Assembly (NCBI RefSeq): GCF_005405125.1
Contig: NZ_BJDL01000009.1
Span: 1 to 64,000, forward strand
Origin: Lactiplantibacillus songbeiensis
Lineage (GTDB): Bacteria; Bacillota; Bacilli; Lactobacillales; Lactobacillaceae
DNA: 64,000 bases
Direction of reading: 5' to 3'
This document shows positions 25,509 through 33,007 of the stretch, piece after piece. How positions within the stretch are numbered: the first letter of the stretch is position 1; each line of letters begins with the position of its first letter. The translations under genes and the position numbers were made by a program. The notes under the pieces were generated by a model. The model ran no database searches. It was given only the letters and a program-made list of their open reading frames with translations, and was not told the DNA's origin.

Positions 25509-25510
25509 AT

Positions 25511-25568
25511 GATCGTAAAAGCGTGTTAGCTCTGGTCAAATTGACCAGCTAACGCGCTTTTTGCGATC
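25511..25568 (+). terminator. Terminator of the MucBP gene
   Basis: Extended stem GATCG-AAAAGCG-GTTAGCT-GGTC with its complement around a 5-nt loop; CGCTTTTT follows the inner arm. Confidence 0.8.
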
Positions 25569-25678
25569 AATCATCGGAAGGGTAATTAGCGAGGCTAAAA
25601 GATGCTACTTACCTAATATCGGTGTACTATATAGGATCAGATATATAAATGGAATTAAATAACAAAGGAGATTTTTAA

Positions 25679-26074
25679 ATGACCCCAATTAAAATGAGTG
25701 ATCGTCTGGTCACCTTATTACAACAAAAACAATTTACGACGCAAAACTTAATCTTATTCGCTGATGACGGCGGTGGTAAGTACTCGCTACATGGTGGCGC
25801 CTGCTCAATTGGCACCAAGTTTACGATTGCGGCAGTTGACCAGCCAGATCCAGAATATTCAGTACCGTTAGCCAATACAGCCAACTTGAAGTTATGGACA
25901 TCAACTTATGACTTAATTTTCTTCACAGATGGCCTGGTCATGGATTATCAACAAGGTCGGATTTCGCTTAAAGATAATGCTCACATGCTAGATAATGCCG
26001 TTCAACTAGCACATGGCGCTGAAATTTTAGCGGCGTTTGAACAAGGTGTGCCCGCTGATAACTTAACTTGCTAA
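25679..26074 (+). CDS. HesB/IscA-like Fe-S biosynthesis domain protein
   Basis: A 131-residue protein whose ILFADDGGGKYSLHGGACSIGTKFTIAAVD segment and later TSTYDLIFFTDGLVMDYQ match lactobacillus proteins assigned to the HesB/IscA-like iron-sulfur biosynthesis fold. Only one conserved Cys (HGGACSIG) and a C-terminal Cys are visible, not the full A-type C-x-C set, so a genuine Fe-S carrier role is uncertain. AAAGGAG precedes the ATG. Single-gene unit with a perfect terminator. Confidence 0.6.
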   Translation: MTPIKMSDRLVTLLQQKQFTTQNLILFADDGGGKYSLHGGACSIGTKFTIAAVDQPDPEYSVPLANTANLKLWTSTYDLIFFTDGLVMDYQQGRISLKDNAHMLDNAVQLAHGAEILAAFEQGVPADNLTC

Positions 26075-26078
26075 TTGT

Positions 26079-26116
26079 AAAAAAGACTGACAACCGCCTG
26101 TTTGTCAGTCTTTTTT
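26079..26116. terminator. Bidirectional terminator
   Basis: AAAAAAGACTGACAA and TTGTCAGTCTTTTTT, perfect 15-bp arms with an 8-nt loop, between convergent genes. Confidence 0.9.
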
Positions 26117-26657
26117 AGACACTAGCGGCCATCAATTGCCAAATTGCTTCGAAACGTTGCTGATAGTCAGGCAAGTTCCAAGTGGAGCTAAAGTTTGGCA
26201 ACATAAACGTTGCAAACGCTGATAGAATCGCTTCAGCCGTCTGGGTATCCGTTGTGGGATAACCCATGATCGTATTAATCGTCTGATAGGCCGGTTGTAG
26301 CACAGCTCGTAAAACCAAGGGATTATTGTCCACGTAACGGGTGTTCAAGTCAAACATCGGTGGATTCGTATTAAAAGTTTGTTTCTTAGCATTGACCAAA
26401 TCCCAGAGCCAAGTGTGTAGTTGCTCAGTCGGCGTAGCGGCGGGCTTAGGTTGAACCTGATGAAGAATCGTTTGGCTAAACCAAGTCATCGTCACAGCTT
26501 CCCAGAGCGCTTGTTTGTTTTTAAAATGTTTGTATAGCGCGGCATGCGTCATGCCGAGTTCTTGGGCAATTTGCGCTAGGGTGATGTCAGTGCTACCAGT
26601 TTGATCAATCAAATCGGCGGCGGTTTGAATAATTTTATCACGGGTCGATTGGGTCAT
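26115..26657 (-). CDS. TetR family transcriptional regulator
   Basis: A 180-residue regulator with the TetR helix-turn-helix (ITLAQIAQELGMTHAALYKHFKNKQALWEAV, about residues 24-54) and a variable helical ligand domain. No dedicated target gene lies beside it; divergent DUF2975/Xre genes start 200 bases away. A strong inverted repeat upstream suggests autoregulation. AAAGGATG precedes the ATG. Confidence 0.88.
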   Translation of the reverse strand: MTQSTRDKIIQTAADLIDQTGSTDITLAQIAQELGMTHAALYKHFKNKQALWEAVTMTWFSQTILHQVQPKPAATPTEQLHTWLWDLVNAKKQTFNTNPPMFDLNTRYVDNNPLVLRAVLQPAYQTINTIMGYPTTDTQTAEAILSAFATFMLPNFSSTWNLPDYQQRFEAIWQLMAASV

Positions 26658-26705
26658 GTTGCGGTCATCCTTTCGTTTAGTTCAGTTTAACATATTTTAA
26701 GCAAA

Positions 26706-26733
26706 AAGTTACTTTATATTATTTTTGTAACTT
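26706..26733. promoter_or_regulatory. Candidate TetR operator
   Basis: AAGTTAC-N14-GTAACTT, perfect 7-bp arms, 49 bases upstream of the TetR start. The arm-to-arm span of 28 bp suits a TetR dimer pair. Confidence 0.5.
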
Positions 26734-26862
26734 AAAGTAGCGCCGGCTTTTTTCGATTTGGGTAATCTGTCAACTGCTAAACTTTATCGAAAATTAATAA
26801 CTATTTATTGTTTATCAATAATAATTGTGTATAATTAAGTCAACAGGTGAGGGGTGCTAAAA

Positions 26863-27333
26863 ATGAGAAAACGAACGAGTTTATTGAAATTAGCCTTAAT
26901 TGTCATTAGTCTAGCAATCTTATTGGCAGCAATTTTTGTGGTTCCCGTGATGATCCAGATGGGAAACACTGATTTACAAGGTTGGGGCTATCCTTTAGGC
27001 GTCGGTTTATATGTTTTATTAGGCTTAGTCTTAGTGGCGATTGGGCAGTCATGGCACTTACTACGACTGATTGAACAACAGGCCGTTTTTTCGGCGGATT
27101 CCGTTGTGGCGCTAACTTGGATTAAAAGGTGTGCGTATGGGGTCACAGCAATTTTTGTGGTGACTTGGCCACTATTTTATGTGATTACTCAGGCTACGGA
27201 TGCGCCGGGAATTTTACTGATGGCCATTATCCTGACGGGGATTGCGTTAATCATTGGCATTTTTGCCAGCATCTTAGCCCAGTTATTAGCAAATGCCGTG
27301 CAGTTGAAACATGAAAACGAGTTGACGATATGA
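26863..27333 (+). CDS. DUF2975 membrane protein
   Basis: A 156-residue protein with four membrane segments (about residues 8-28, 43-64, 88-108 and 116-143), matching the DUF2975 family of small Firmicute membrane proteins that are nearly always encoded next to a tiny Xre regulator. Function unknown. ATG 26863 is preceded by GAGGGGTG; the earlier GTG at 26854 lies inside that site. It overlaps the next gene by four bases (ATGA), so the two are translationally coupled. Confidence 0.75.
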   Translation: MRKRTSLLKLALIVISLAILLAAIFVVPVMIQMGNTDLQGWGYPLGVGLYVLLGLVLVAIGQSWHLLRLIEQQAVFSADSVVALTWIKRCAYGVTAIFVVTWPLFYVITQATDAPGILLMAIILTGIALIIGIFASILAQLLANAVQLKHENELTI

Positions 27334-27533
27334 TTACGGTAAATTTAGATGTGATGTTGGCAAAACGGAAGATGAGTTTGACTGAGTTGTCGCAAGCGGT
27401 TGGGATTACGATGGCGAATTTATCGATTTTGAAGAATGATAAAGCTAAGGCCGTCCGATTTTCGACATTGGCAGCCATTTGTCGGGTGCTGGACTGTCAG
27501 CCGGGTGATATCTTGGTTTATTCGGCAACGTGA
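27330..27533 (+). CDS. Small Xre-family (YozG-like) regulator
   Basis: A 67-residue protein that is essentially one helix-turn-helix domain: MLAKRKMSLTELSQAVGITMANLSILKNDKAKAVRFSTLAAICRVLDCQPGDIL. It belongs to the compact Xre/Cro group paired with DUF2975 membrane proteins. The membrane partner probably modulates the regulator, but no target is visible. Confidence 0.85.
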   Translation: MITVNLDVMLAKRKMSLTELSQAVGITMANLSILKNDKAKAVRFSTLAAICRVLDCQPGDILVYSAT

Positions 27534-27628
27534 CGATGACCCGCAATGATAATATGTGACAATTAGTTAATTTACCAGCAATAATTAAGGCATATGCACA
27601 ATTCAAGTGATTTAACCCTAACTCGGCC

Positions 27629-27657
27629 TTGACATTTTAGGTCAATAGCCTTTTACT
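27629..27657 (+). promoter_or_regulatory. Promoter with embedded palindrome, GGDEF gene
   Basis: TTGACA (27629), 17-nt spacer, TTTACT (27652). The -35 lies in TTGAC-ATTTTAG-GTCAA, a perfect 5-bp palindrome that could be an operator. The leader to the start codon is about 140 nt, with no other gene in 27534-27801. Confidence 0.45.
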
Positions 27658-27801
27658 AATAAGAGTATTACTGGTTGTTTTTTGAACAAAATTCGGCTTT
27701 TTGTCGGCTAAAATAATTAATCAGTAACGGTAAATTTAACTTAAATTTCCAGGCGTTTGGTCTGAAAAACTAACAAACTAAGCAATAAAGAAGGTTGATC
27801 A

Positions 27802-28932
27802 ATGACTTGGTCTAATTGGCATGTTTCGCCATTTTTAACCAGTGTTTTCTTTACTTTAGGAGTATTAACGCTTTATTGGGTCTCGTTTAATTGGCTCACA
27901 TCGTGGCTGCGTTCGCGACATATCTCGTTTGATGAAGATCGACTGAATGCGTGGTATGGTGTCATCTACATGGTGGTCTTTGTGTTTTCAATTCAGATGA
28001 TTATTGTGGGTAAAAACTACTCATGGCAGTTTATGAATTTTGAACTGATTGCGATTGTTTTCTGTGCGTATTTCTTGAATATTCACGTCCCATATTACTT
28101 TTTCTTTCCGATCCTGTTGGTCTATATGCTATTTGACCACTCAATCGGTTATTGGCAATCATGGGGCCATGCCCTGACGTTAGCGGTTTTCTTTACCGTT
28201 TTAAATGTCATTCGGGTAAAATTTCAAGACCATCGCTGTGCGCCCATGATTTACATGCTTGTTGGAGTGCCGTTTGGTGGGGTGTTATGGTTATGGATGA
28301 AGCTCAAGTTTAACTTTTCATGGGCCATCTATGGTCAAGAATGGCTTTACTTGATTATTTTCGAGGGCCTGCTTTACATCTATGTCACGATGCTCTCACA
28401 AAATAGTCAGACGCGGTTGCAATTGGCACAATTTGCCAGTCACGATGCGTTGACCCAGACAGAGAACTTTGCGGCTTATACGGGGGCAGTGCAGTATTTA
28501 TTCAAGGACAGTACGCAGCATCAACGGCCGTTATCGATGATGATGTTTGATATTGATCACTTTAAACAGGTTAATGATACGTATGGTCATCTGGCGGGGG
28601 ATCGGGTCTTACAGCAAGTGGCGTTGACCGTGCAAACGGTGCTGGACGCTAACGATACCAAAGTTAAGCTGTATCGAACTGGGGGCGAGGAATTCAACAT
28701 CTTGTTTCCGGGCTATACGGTCGCCCAAACGCAGACGATTGTGACTCAGATTTTTAGTGCCATCAATCACCAGTCGATTCAATTCGGTGCCCGACAGATT
28801 GACATCTCAATCTCAGTCGGAGTGTCCGCAGTGGCGGGCGCAGATGGCTCGCCGCTCGACTTTTATAATCGAGTCGATCATAACTTGTATAACTCTAAGC
28901 GAAATGGCCGGATGCGGATTACCAGCATTTAA
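27802..28932 (+). CDS. Membrane diguanylate cyclase (GGDEF)
   Basis: A 376-residue protein with about six membrane segments in the first 200 residues, resembling a 5TM-5TMR/LYT-like sensor, then a GGDEF domain: SHDALTQTENFAAY, FDIDHFKQVNDTYGHLAGD and an intact active site GGEEF at 294-298. It should make c-di-GMP. The RxxD inhibitory site expected upstream of GGEEF is absent (DTKV there), so product feedback is unlikely. c-di-GMP signalling genes are few in lactobacilli; no EAL or PilZ partner is in the window. Confidence 0.88.
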   Translation: MTWSNWHVSPFLTSVFFTLGVLTLYWVSFNWLTSWLRSRHISFDEDRLNAWYGVIYMVVFVFSIQMIIVGKNYSWQFMNFELIAIVFCAYFLNIHVPYYFFFPILLVYMLFDHSIGYWQSWGHALTLAVFFTVLNVIRVKFQDHRCAPMIYMLVGVPFGGVLWLWMKLKFNFSWAIYGQEWLYLIIFEGLLYIYVTMLSQNSQTRLQLAQFASHDALTQTENFAAYTGAVQYLFKDSTQHQRPLSMMMFDIDHFKQVNDTYGHLAGDRVLQQVALTVQTVLDANDTKVKLYRTGGEEFNILFPGYTVAQTQTIVTQIFSAINHQSIQFGARQIDISISVGVSAVAGADGSPLDFYNRVDHNLYNSKRNGRMRITSI

Positions 28933-28965
28933 GGAGACGTCAGTTCGTTAAAATAGCCATCGTTT

Positions 28966-29009
28966 AAAAAAAGTAACCGCTGGATTAATTTCCGGTGGTT
29001 ACTTTTTTT
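28966..29009. terminator. Bidirectional terminator
   Basis: AAAAAAGTAACC and GGTTACTTTTTT, with inner partial pairing, lie between convergent genes. Confidence 0.8.
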
Positions 29010-29017
29010 GTGACAAC

Positions 29018-29452
29018 TTATTTAGAGTCATCGAAGCGTTTGGCTTGTTCGCTCCAAGCGGCTAAGTGCGTATAGACAGTTGTTAGGTCGGCCTCGCTAG
29101 TGTCACCGAGGACTTGGTCCCAGAGCGCTTGCTTGATCTGCCGAATCGTTGTACACGCTTGGTCTCCAGCTGGTGTCGTCTTGATCCAGGTGGTGCGGTG
29201 ATCGGTATCGTCAGGGGTCCTGGTGATATAACCAGCCTTTTCTAGACGCGTCATCTCACGACTAACTAGGCCTTTATTAATCGCCAGTTCAGTCGCGATT
29301 TGTTTAGCCGTGACTGGGGCATATTCACCGATGAAAAGGAGAAAATTCGCGTTACTAGCGTTGATTTCCGGGAGTGTTAGGTCATGCGTCATCGCAATTT
29401 GAAAGCGCCGATGCAAAGCGCCGATAAATTTGCCGAGTTTAGTAATGTCCAA
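29018..29452 (-). CDS. MarR family transcriptional regulator
   Basis: A 144-residue winged-helix regulator with the MarR core (PVTAKQIATELAINKGLVSREMTRLEKAGYITRTPDDTDHRT). The DxRxT-type wing tip is present. It is divergent from a DUF2798 membrane-protein gene whose promoter is covered by inverted repeats, so it probably represses both genes. Ligand unknown. Confidence 0.88.
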   Translation of the reverse strand: MDITKLGKFIGALHRRFQIAMTHDLTLPEINASNANFLLFIGEYAPVTAKQIATELAINKGLVSREMTRLEKAGYITRTPDDTDHRTTWIKTTPAGDQACTTIRQIKQALWDQVLGDTSEADLTTVYTHLAAWSEQAKRFDDSK

Positions 29453-29488
29453 AATAACGACCTCCTTTAGTTAAAGCTATCATAGCAT

Positions 29489-29530
29489 ATAGTTGACAAA
29501 TAAACTATATTCAACTAAACTATGATAGTT
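29489..29530 (+). promoter_or_regulatory. Promoter overlapped by two MarR-type operators
   Basis: TTGACA (29493-29498), 17 nt, TAAACT (29516-29521) drives the DUF2798 gene. ATAGTT-N8-AACTAT (29489-29508) covers the -35 and AACTA-TGA-TAGTT (29518-29530) covers the -10. Two sites sharing the AACTA/TAGT half-site strongly suggest MarR repression. Confidence 0.65.
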
Positions 29531-29556
29531 GCTTTATCAACTATATGGAGGCTAAG

Positions 29557-30015
29557 ATGACTTTTAAAAAACGAGTGCTTTTTACACTACTAATGTGTAC
29601 CGGTATGGCTAGTAGTATGAGCTGGCTAGGAATGGCGACTAAGATGGGGATTAATCAAGGGATGTGGCGTATATTTGGCTTGGCGTTACTACCAACGATT
29701 GGCTTTGCATTTGTGTTTAATTTTGTGGTGGTCGGGACGTTGACCCAATTATTAATCAAATGGCGGACTCGCAATATGGTCGATCAAACGGCGATACTTT
29801 TGAAGGCTAATGCCATGCGTGGTTGGACGATGTTATTGGTGATGTGTTTGACCATGAGCACGCGTGCCTTAATGATGAATGGCACGTTGTTTCATATGAC
29901 CATAACGCAATTTATTCTAGGCTTCTTCGGTACCCTGACAACGGCTTATTTCGTTCGAAATATTTTTATCATGCCGTTGGTTCGGAAAATTTTAGCACAG
30001 GTGATGCCAAATTAA
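29557..30015 (+). CDS. DUF2798 family membrane protein
   Basis: A 152-residue protein with four membrane segments arranged as two similar halves (FTLLMCTGMASSMSWLGMATKMG and MLLVMCLTMSTRALMMNGTLFHM), the DUF2798 duplication. Function unknown. Such proteins are frequently MarR-controlled and have been considered candidate transporters or stress proteins. ATG 29557 has GGAGG five bases upstream; the ATG at 29545 lies inside that sequence. Confidence 0.75.
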   Translation: MTFKKRVLFTLLMCTGMASSMSWLGMATKMGINQGMWRIFGLALLPTIGFAFVFNFVVVGTLTQLLIKWRTRNMVDQTAILLKANAMRGWTMLLVMCLTMSTRALMMNGTLFHMTITQFILGFFGTLTTAYFVRNIFIMPLVRKILAQVMPN

Positions 30016-30244
30016 GTCGTCTGGCCGGATGCTTGGACAATCATAAAAAAACTAAAAGTTGAAAGTTAATACTATACAAAAATAGACATGAATCACTTCA
30101 TATCTGTATACTTAAAGTGCCTAAACTCAGACGTACAGAGGCGTGTCATATCCGTGTCTACTATACAATATAATACTACCCCCGGATTGTTGATGACTAA
30201 TCCGGGAAATAGTTGCTATTATTTTATTGTACTGAGATCAATAA
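30016..30244. other. Intergenic DNA with perfect hairpin
   Basis: No gene. CCCGGATT-GTTGATGACT-AATCCGGG (about 30182-30207) is a perfect 8-bp stem without a T-run. Confidence 0.5.
30058..30071 (+). repeat. Direct repeat copy 1
   Basis: GTTGAAAGTTAATA occurs here and again at 30813-30826, flanking the orphan antitoxin and toxin remnant. Confidence 0.5.
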
Positions 30245-30364
30245 TTTCTAATTGTGCGAGGTGAGTATCTAACCACCCATGGCTTTACGAAGAAAACGCC
30301 CATTCGCGAAATAGAACATGCAAAGGAACTCAGAAAGGAATGGCATGATAACAATGAAAGTTGA
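30245..30364 (+). pseudogene. C-terminal remnant of RelE/HigB-type toxin
   Basis: The frame from 30245 to the stop at 30362-30364 encodes LTTHGFTKKTPIREIEHAK and onwards to WHDNNES. HGF-KKT-xTP-xxEI-xxA is the signature end of phage-derived Gp49-like RelE/HigB toxins. There is no start codon, and a TAA precedes it at 30242-30244; the first two-thirds of the toxin are gone. Its 3' end overlaps the antitoxin start by 20 bases, the native arrangement of higBA loci. Confidence 0.7.
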
Positions 30365-30620
30365 TAGTCTGATTACAGAAGAACTAAAAAATTCTGAGTT
30401 TGCTGCAGCCTACCGTGATGAGGGAGAGTTGCTTGATACGGCTATTGCCCTTTATCACGCTCGTGAATTAGCAGGCTTAACTCAGGCCGAGCTGGCGGAA
30501 CGAGCCTCGACAACGCAATCTACTATTGCCAGAATTGAACGTGGTGACAATGTGTCGTTCAGCAAGTACGCACAAATTGCACATGCATTAGGCAAGCGTG
30601 TAAAAGTTAGCTTTGAATGA
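30345..30620 (+). CDS. Orphan HigA-like Xre antitoxin
   Basis: A 91-residue protein with the antitoxin layout: an N-terminal part (MKVDSLITEELKNSEFAAAYRDEGE) and a C-terminal Xre helix-turn-helix (ARELAGLTQAELAERASTTQSTIARIERGDNVSFSKYAQIAHALGKRV). ATG 30345 follows AAAGGA; the ATG at 30318 has none. The cognate toxin is decayed, so this is a solitary antitoxin that may have been kept as anti-addiction or as a regulator. Confidence 0.8.
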   Translation: MITMKVDSLITEELKNSEFAAAYRDEGELLDTAIALYHARELAGLTQAELAERASTTQSTIARIERGDNVSFSKYAQIAHALGKRVKVSFE

Positions 30621-30812
30621 AAATCTTTATTTTTGAACCATCTCACAGCTGACCCTGCATTCGTATTGCTGCCATACTATAGTCACGTGGAACCTATGAA
30701 CGACGAATGATTTTAGAAACAGGAGAAAAAATGAAAAAGTTGGGTTGGGTGTATCACTTGAGAAAGGTGATTTCAAACTAGAAATTCCAAAAATTGTGCA
30801 CTTTATCTAAAG

Positions 30813-30826
30813 GTTGAAAGTTAATA
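30813..30826 (+). repeat. Direct repeat copy 2
   Basis: Second copy of GTTGAAAGTTAATA, 755 bases from the first. Confidence 0.5.
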
Positions 30827-30950
30827 ATGTACAGTAAAAGTACTTATGTCACAGCCCCAATGCACAATAAATCAGAAAATACTAATATTTAATGCCACAG
30901 GTCTTTTGTATCAAGGCGTGTGATCCGCTTTGTGCTTTTAATCTTTAGAT

Positions 30951-31001
30951 AAAAAAACTCATGCTGACTGTAACTAAGTGATAGTCAGCATGAGCTTTTT
31001 T
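30951..31001. terminator. Terminator, mainly for helicase gene
   Basis: CTCATGCTGACT and AGTCAGCATGAG, a 12-bp perfect stem flanked by A7 and T6, working in both directions. Confidence 0.9.
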
Positions 31002-31022
31002 ATATAGTGTTTTAAATTTAGT

Positions 31023-32840
31023 CTATTGGTCTGAATCAGTTATTAACGTTAACGTTTTGGTGCCGCGCGAAGTGGCCACATAGCGACGATGATTGCCAGC
31101 TGCAGTATCCAAGTAATAAGGATTCATCCAATCGACAATGACGGCATGATCAAATTCTAGGCCTTTAGCAACCGGCAATGCCATCAGATTAAGTCCCGGT
31201 TGCACCGTTTGATGGCTGGCAGCTGTCAAATGATGGACAATTGGAAACTGGTTTGCTAGCGTATCAGCACTAGCTTGATTAGGCGCGATAATGCCTACAC
31301 TTTGGCCGTTTTGGACGGGTAACTGATCAAGCACCGATTTTAAATCCGCGGTTGTGACTGTTTGTGGCGTCAAACCATTGGCTTGCACAGCTTTGATTCG
31401 CGATTGCCAATCACCAGCGAATTGCGCAAAATAGGTCGTAATGGCTCCAGTCGCTCGATAACTAGTGGTTAATTGGAGCGGCTGAATCGTCTGATTGGTG
31501 AAATAGGCGGCAATATCTGGTGCTTGGCCGGTTAAACGTTGCCGATGATCACCAACAATTGTCAGTTGCGCTTTAGTGAATAACGCTTGTAGCATCAGCC
31601 AAGTATCAGCATCATAATCTTGGGCTTCATCGACAAACAGCGCGGCGGTAGTGGTTTGTTGATAATTGGTGATTTTAATTAAGAGATAGAGTTGGTCATA
31701 GGTGGTTAGGGTCGCCAAGTGCCATTGCGCAGCTAACGCGTCCCAGTCTAACCAGTGACTGACATCTGCAGGCAATTGCTGCATTGCCGTTAGCCATCGC
31801 CAAGCATGTTGCATGCGCGTTAAAAATGAGGTTTGGCTGTCAGTTTGGGCATAAGCTTGTGGTGATAAACCTGCCGGGGTCGGAAGGAAGGGCTGTTGCA
31901 ACAAACGATCCAAGGTGGCCAGATGGTTATCAGCTAGGTTAGTCACTGTTAATCCCAAGCGAGCACCGACTGCTTGGATTAAGTTGGCGTAAGTACTAGT
32001 CAATGGTTCAGCTTCACCCAAGGCTGGTAACACGCCGCGAATATAGCGACTAAAAGCGGTATTCGGTGTCAAAATCAAGATGTCGGCGCTGGTCCAAGTG
32101 TCGCGGTGACGGTAAAGTTGGTAAGCTACGCGTTGTAGTAATACCGAGGTCTTACCACTACCAGCAACGCCGTCAACTAGCACAACTTGATGGGTGCTTT
32201 CACGAATAATGGCGTTTTGTTCCTGTTGAATGGTGGCAGTGATCTCTTGTAAGCCACCGCTACGGTTTTCAGCTAAGACGGCTAACAATAGCGGGTCACC
32301 AATCGCTGATTGCGTATCGACGACTTGTAACAACTGATCATGATCAATTACGAATTGCTGCCGCGCTAGCACAGTGACGGGGATGTCACGACCGTTTGCC
32401 TGATAACTGGTTGCGCCAGTGCGATTGGCGTAATAGGCATCGGCGACCGGGGCGCGCCAATCATAGACTAAGTCATTAGCCTGAGCATCGGTGTAACCGA
32501 CTTTGCCTAAATAGTAAGCTTCTGGATCATCATCACCATAATCTAATTGTAGCTTAGCAAAATAAGCTTGTGGCAATAACAGTTTGGCATGGGCCAGTCG
32601 AGTCGCGGCCGTTTGTGCGCGGGCATTTAAAGTATCGATTTGGCGGTTATTGGCTTCGATACTGGCAAAGGTATCCAGCGTCTCAGTGTATGTGCCTAAA
32701 TCCAAATGACCGTCCGTTCCCAGTTGGCGTTTGACTTGTTTCGCTTCCGTGGATAAGTCGGTCAATTGGGTCGTAAGCGTCGCAATATCGTGTTGAAATT
32801 GTTGGTACAGCTTGTGCAAATGTTGGGTTTCAGTTAACAT
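31023..32840 (-). CDS. helD: HelD-like UvrD/Rep superfamily 1 helicase
   Basis: A 605-residue protein with an N-terminal coiled coil (about residues 1-75), the conserved YDWRAPVADAYYA block of HelD proteins, Walker A GVAGSGKTSV, VDEAQDYD (motif II) and the C-terminal KGLEFDHAVIVDW and YVATSRGTKTL motifs. HelD removes stalled RNA polymerase from DNA. Bacillus HelD is about 770 residues; this is a shorter form, common in lactobacilli alongside a longer paralogue. GGAGGTGGTGG precedes ATG. Confidence 0.88.
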   Translation of the reverse strand: MLTETQHLHKLYQQFQHDIATLTTQLTDLSTEAKQVKRQLGTDGHLDLGTYTETLDTFASIEANNRQIDTLNARAQTAATRLAHAKLLLPQAYFAKLQLDYGDDDPEAYYLGKVGYTDAQANDLVYDWRAPVADAYYANRTGATSYQANGRDIPVTVLARQQFVIDHDQLLQVVDTQSAIGDPLLLAVLAENRSGGLQEITATIQQEQNAIIRESTHQVVLVDGVAGSGKTSVLLQRVAYQLYRHRDTWTSADILILTPNTAFSRYIRGVLPALGEAEPLTSTYANLIQAVGARLGLTVTNLADNHLATLDRLLQQPFLPTPAGLSPQAYAQTDSQTSFLTRMQHAWRWLTAMQQLPADVSHWLDWDALAAQWHLATLTTYDQLYLLIKITNYQQTTTAALFVDEAQDYDADTWLMLQALFTKAQLTIVGDHRQRLTGQAPDIAAYFTNQTIQPLQLTTSYRATGAITTYFAQFAGDWQSRIKAVQANGLTPQTVTTADLKSVLDQLPVQNGQSVGIIAPNQASADTLANQFPIVHHLTAASHQTVQPGLNLMALPVAKGLEFDHAVIVDWMNPYYLDTAAGNHRRYVATSRGTKTLTLITDSDQ

Positions 32841-32914
32841 GTTGCCACCACCTCCGAGCTACTAGTTTACACGCTTCATGATAAATTAATAGTCTATTTT
32901 TGGCAGCGCTAGCA

Positions 32915-33000
32915 TGGTACAATAGAGATGAGGAAAAGGACCATTGTTAGCTTTAAACTGAATTTAAAAGCCATCGTCGTTTTTGGACGATGGCTCTTTT
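32915..33000 (+). ncRNA. Candidate small RNA (promoter plus terminator)
   Basis: An extended -10 (TGGTACAAT, 32915-32923) is followed about 45 bases later by a terminator (AAAAGCCATCGTC/GACGATGGCTCTTTTT, 32966-33000) with no credible ORF between. It could be a transcript of about 70 nt. Alternatively the hairpin is just the terminator of the LtrA gene on the other strand and the -10 is chance. Confidence 0.3.
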
Positions 33001-33007
33001 TAATATG

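Larger units (their letters stand above)
30621..31022. other. Intergenic region with tiny ORFs
   Basis: A 16-codon ORF at 30731-30781 (MKKLGWVYHLRKVISN) has AGGAG upstream but no recognisable product, and an overlapping frame ends ...EKGDFKLEIPKIVHFI. These may be debris of a lost gene. Nothing else seen apart from the terminator. Confidence 0.35.

Noticed and set aside
27534-27801. Riboswitch or c-di-GMP aptamer before the GGDEF gene
   Set aside because: No conserved aptamer pattern could be recognised; only a promoter with palindrome.
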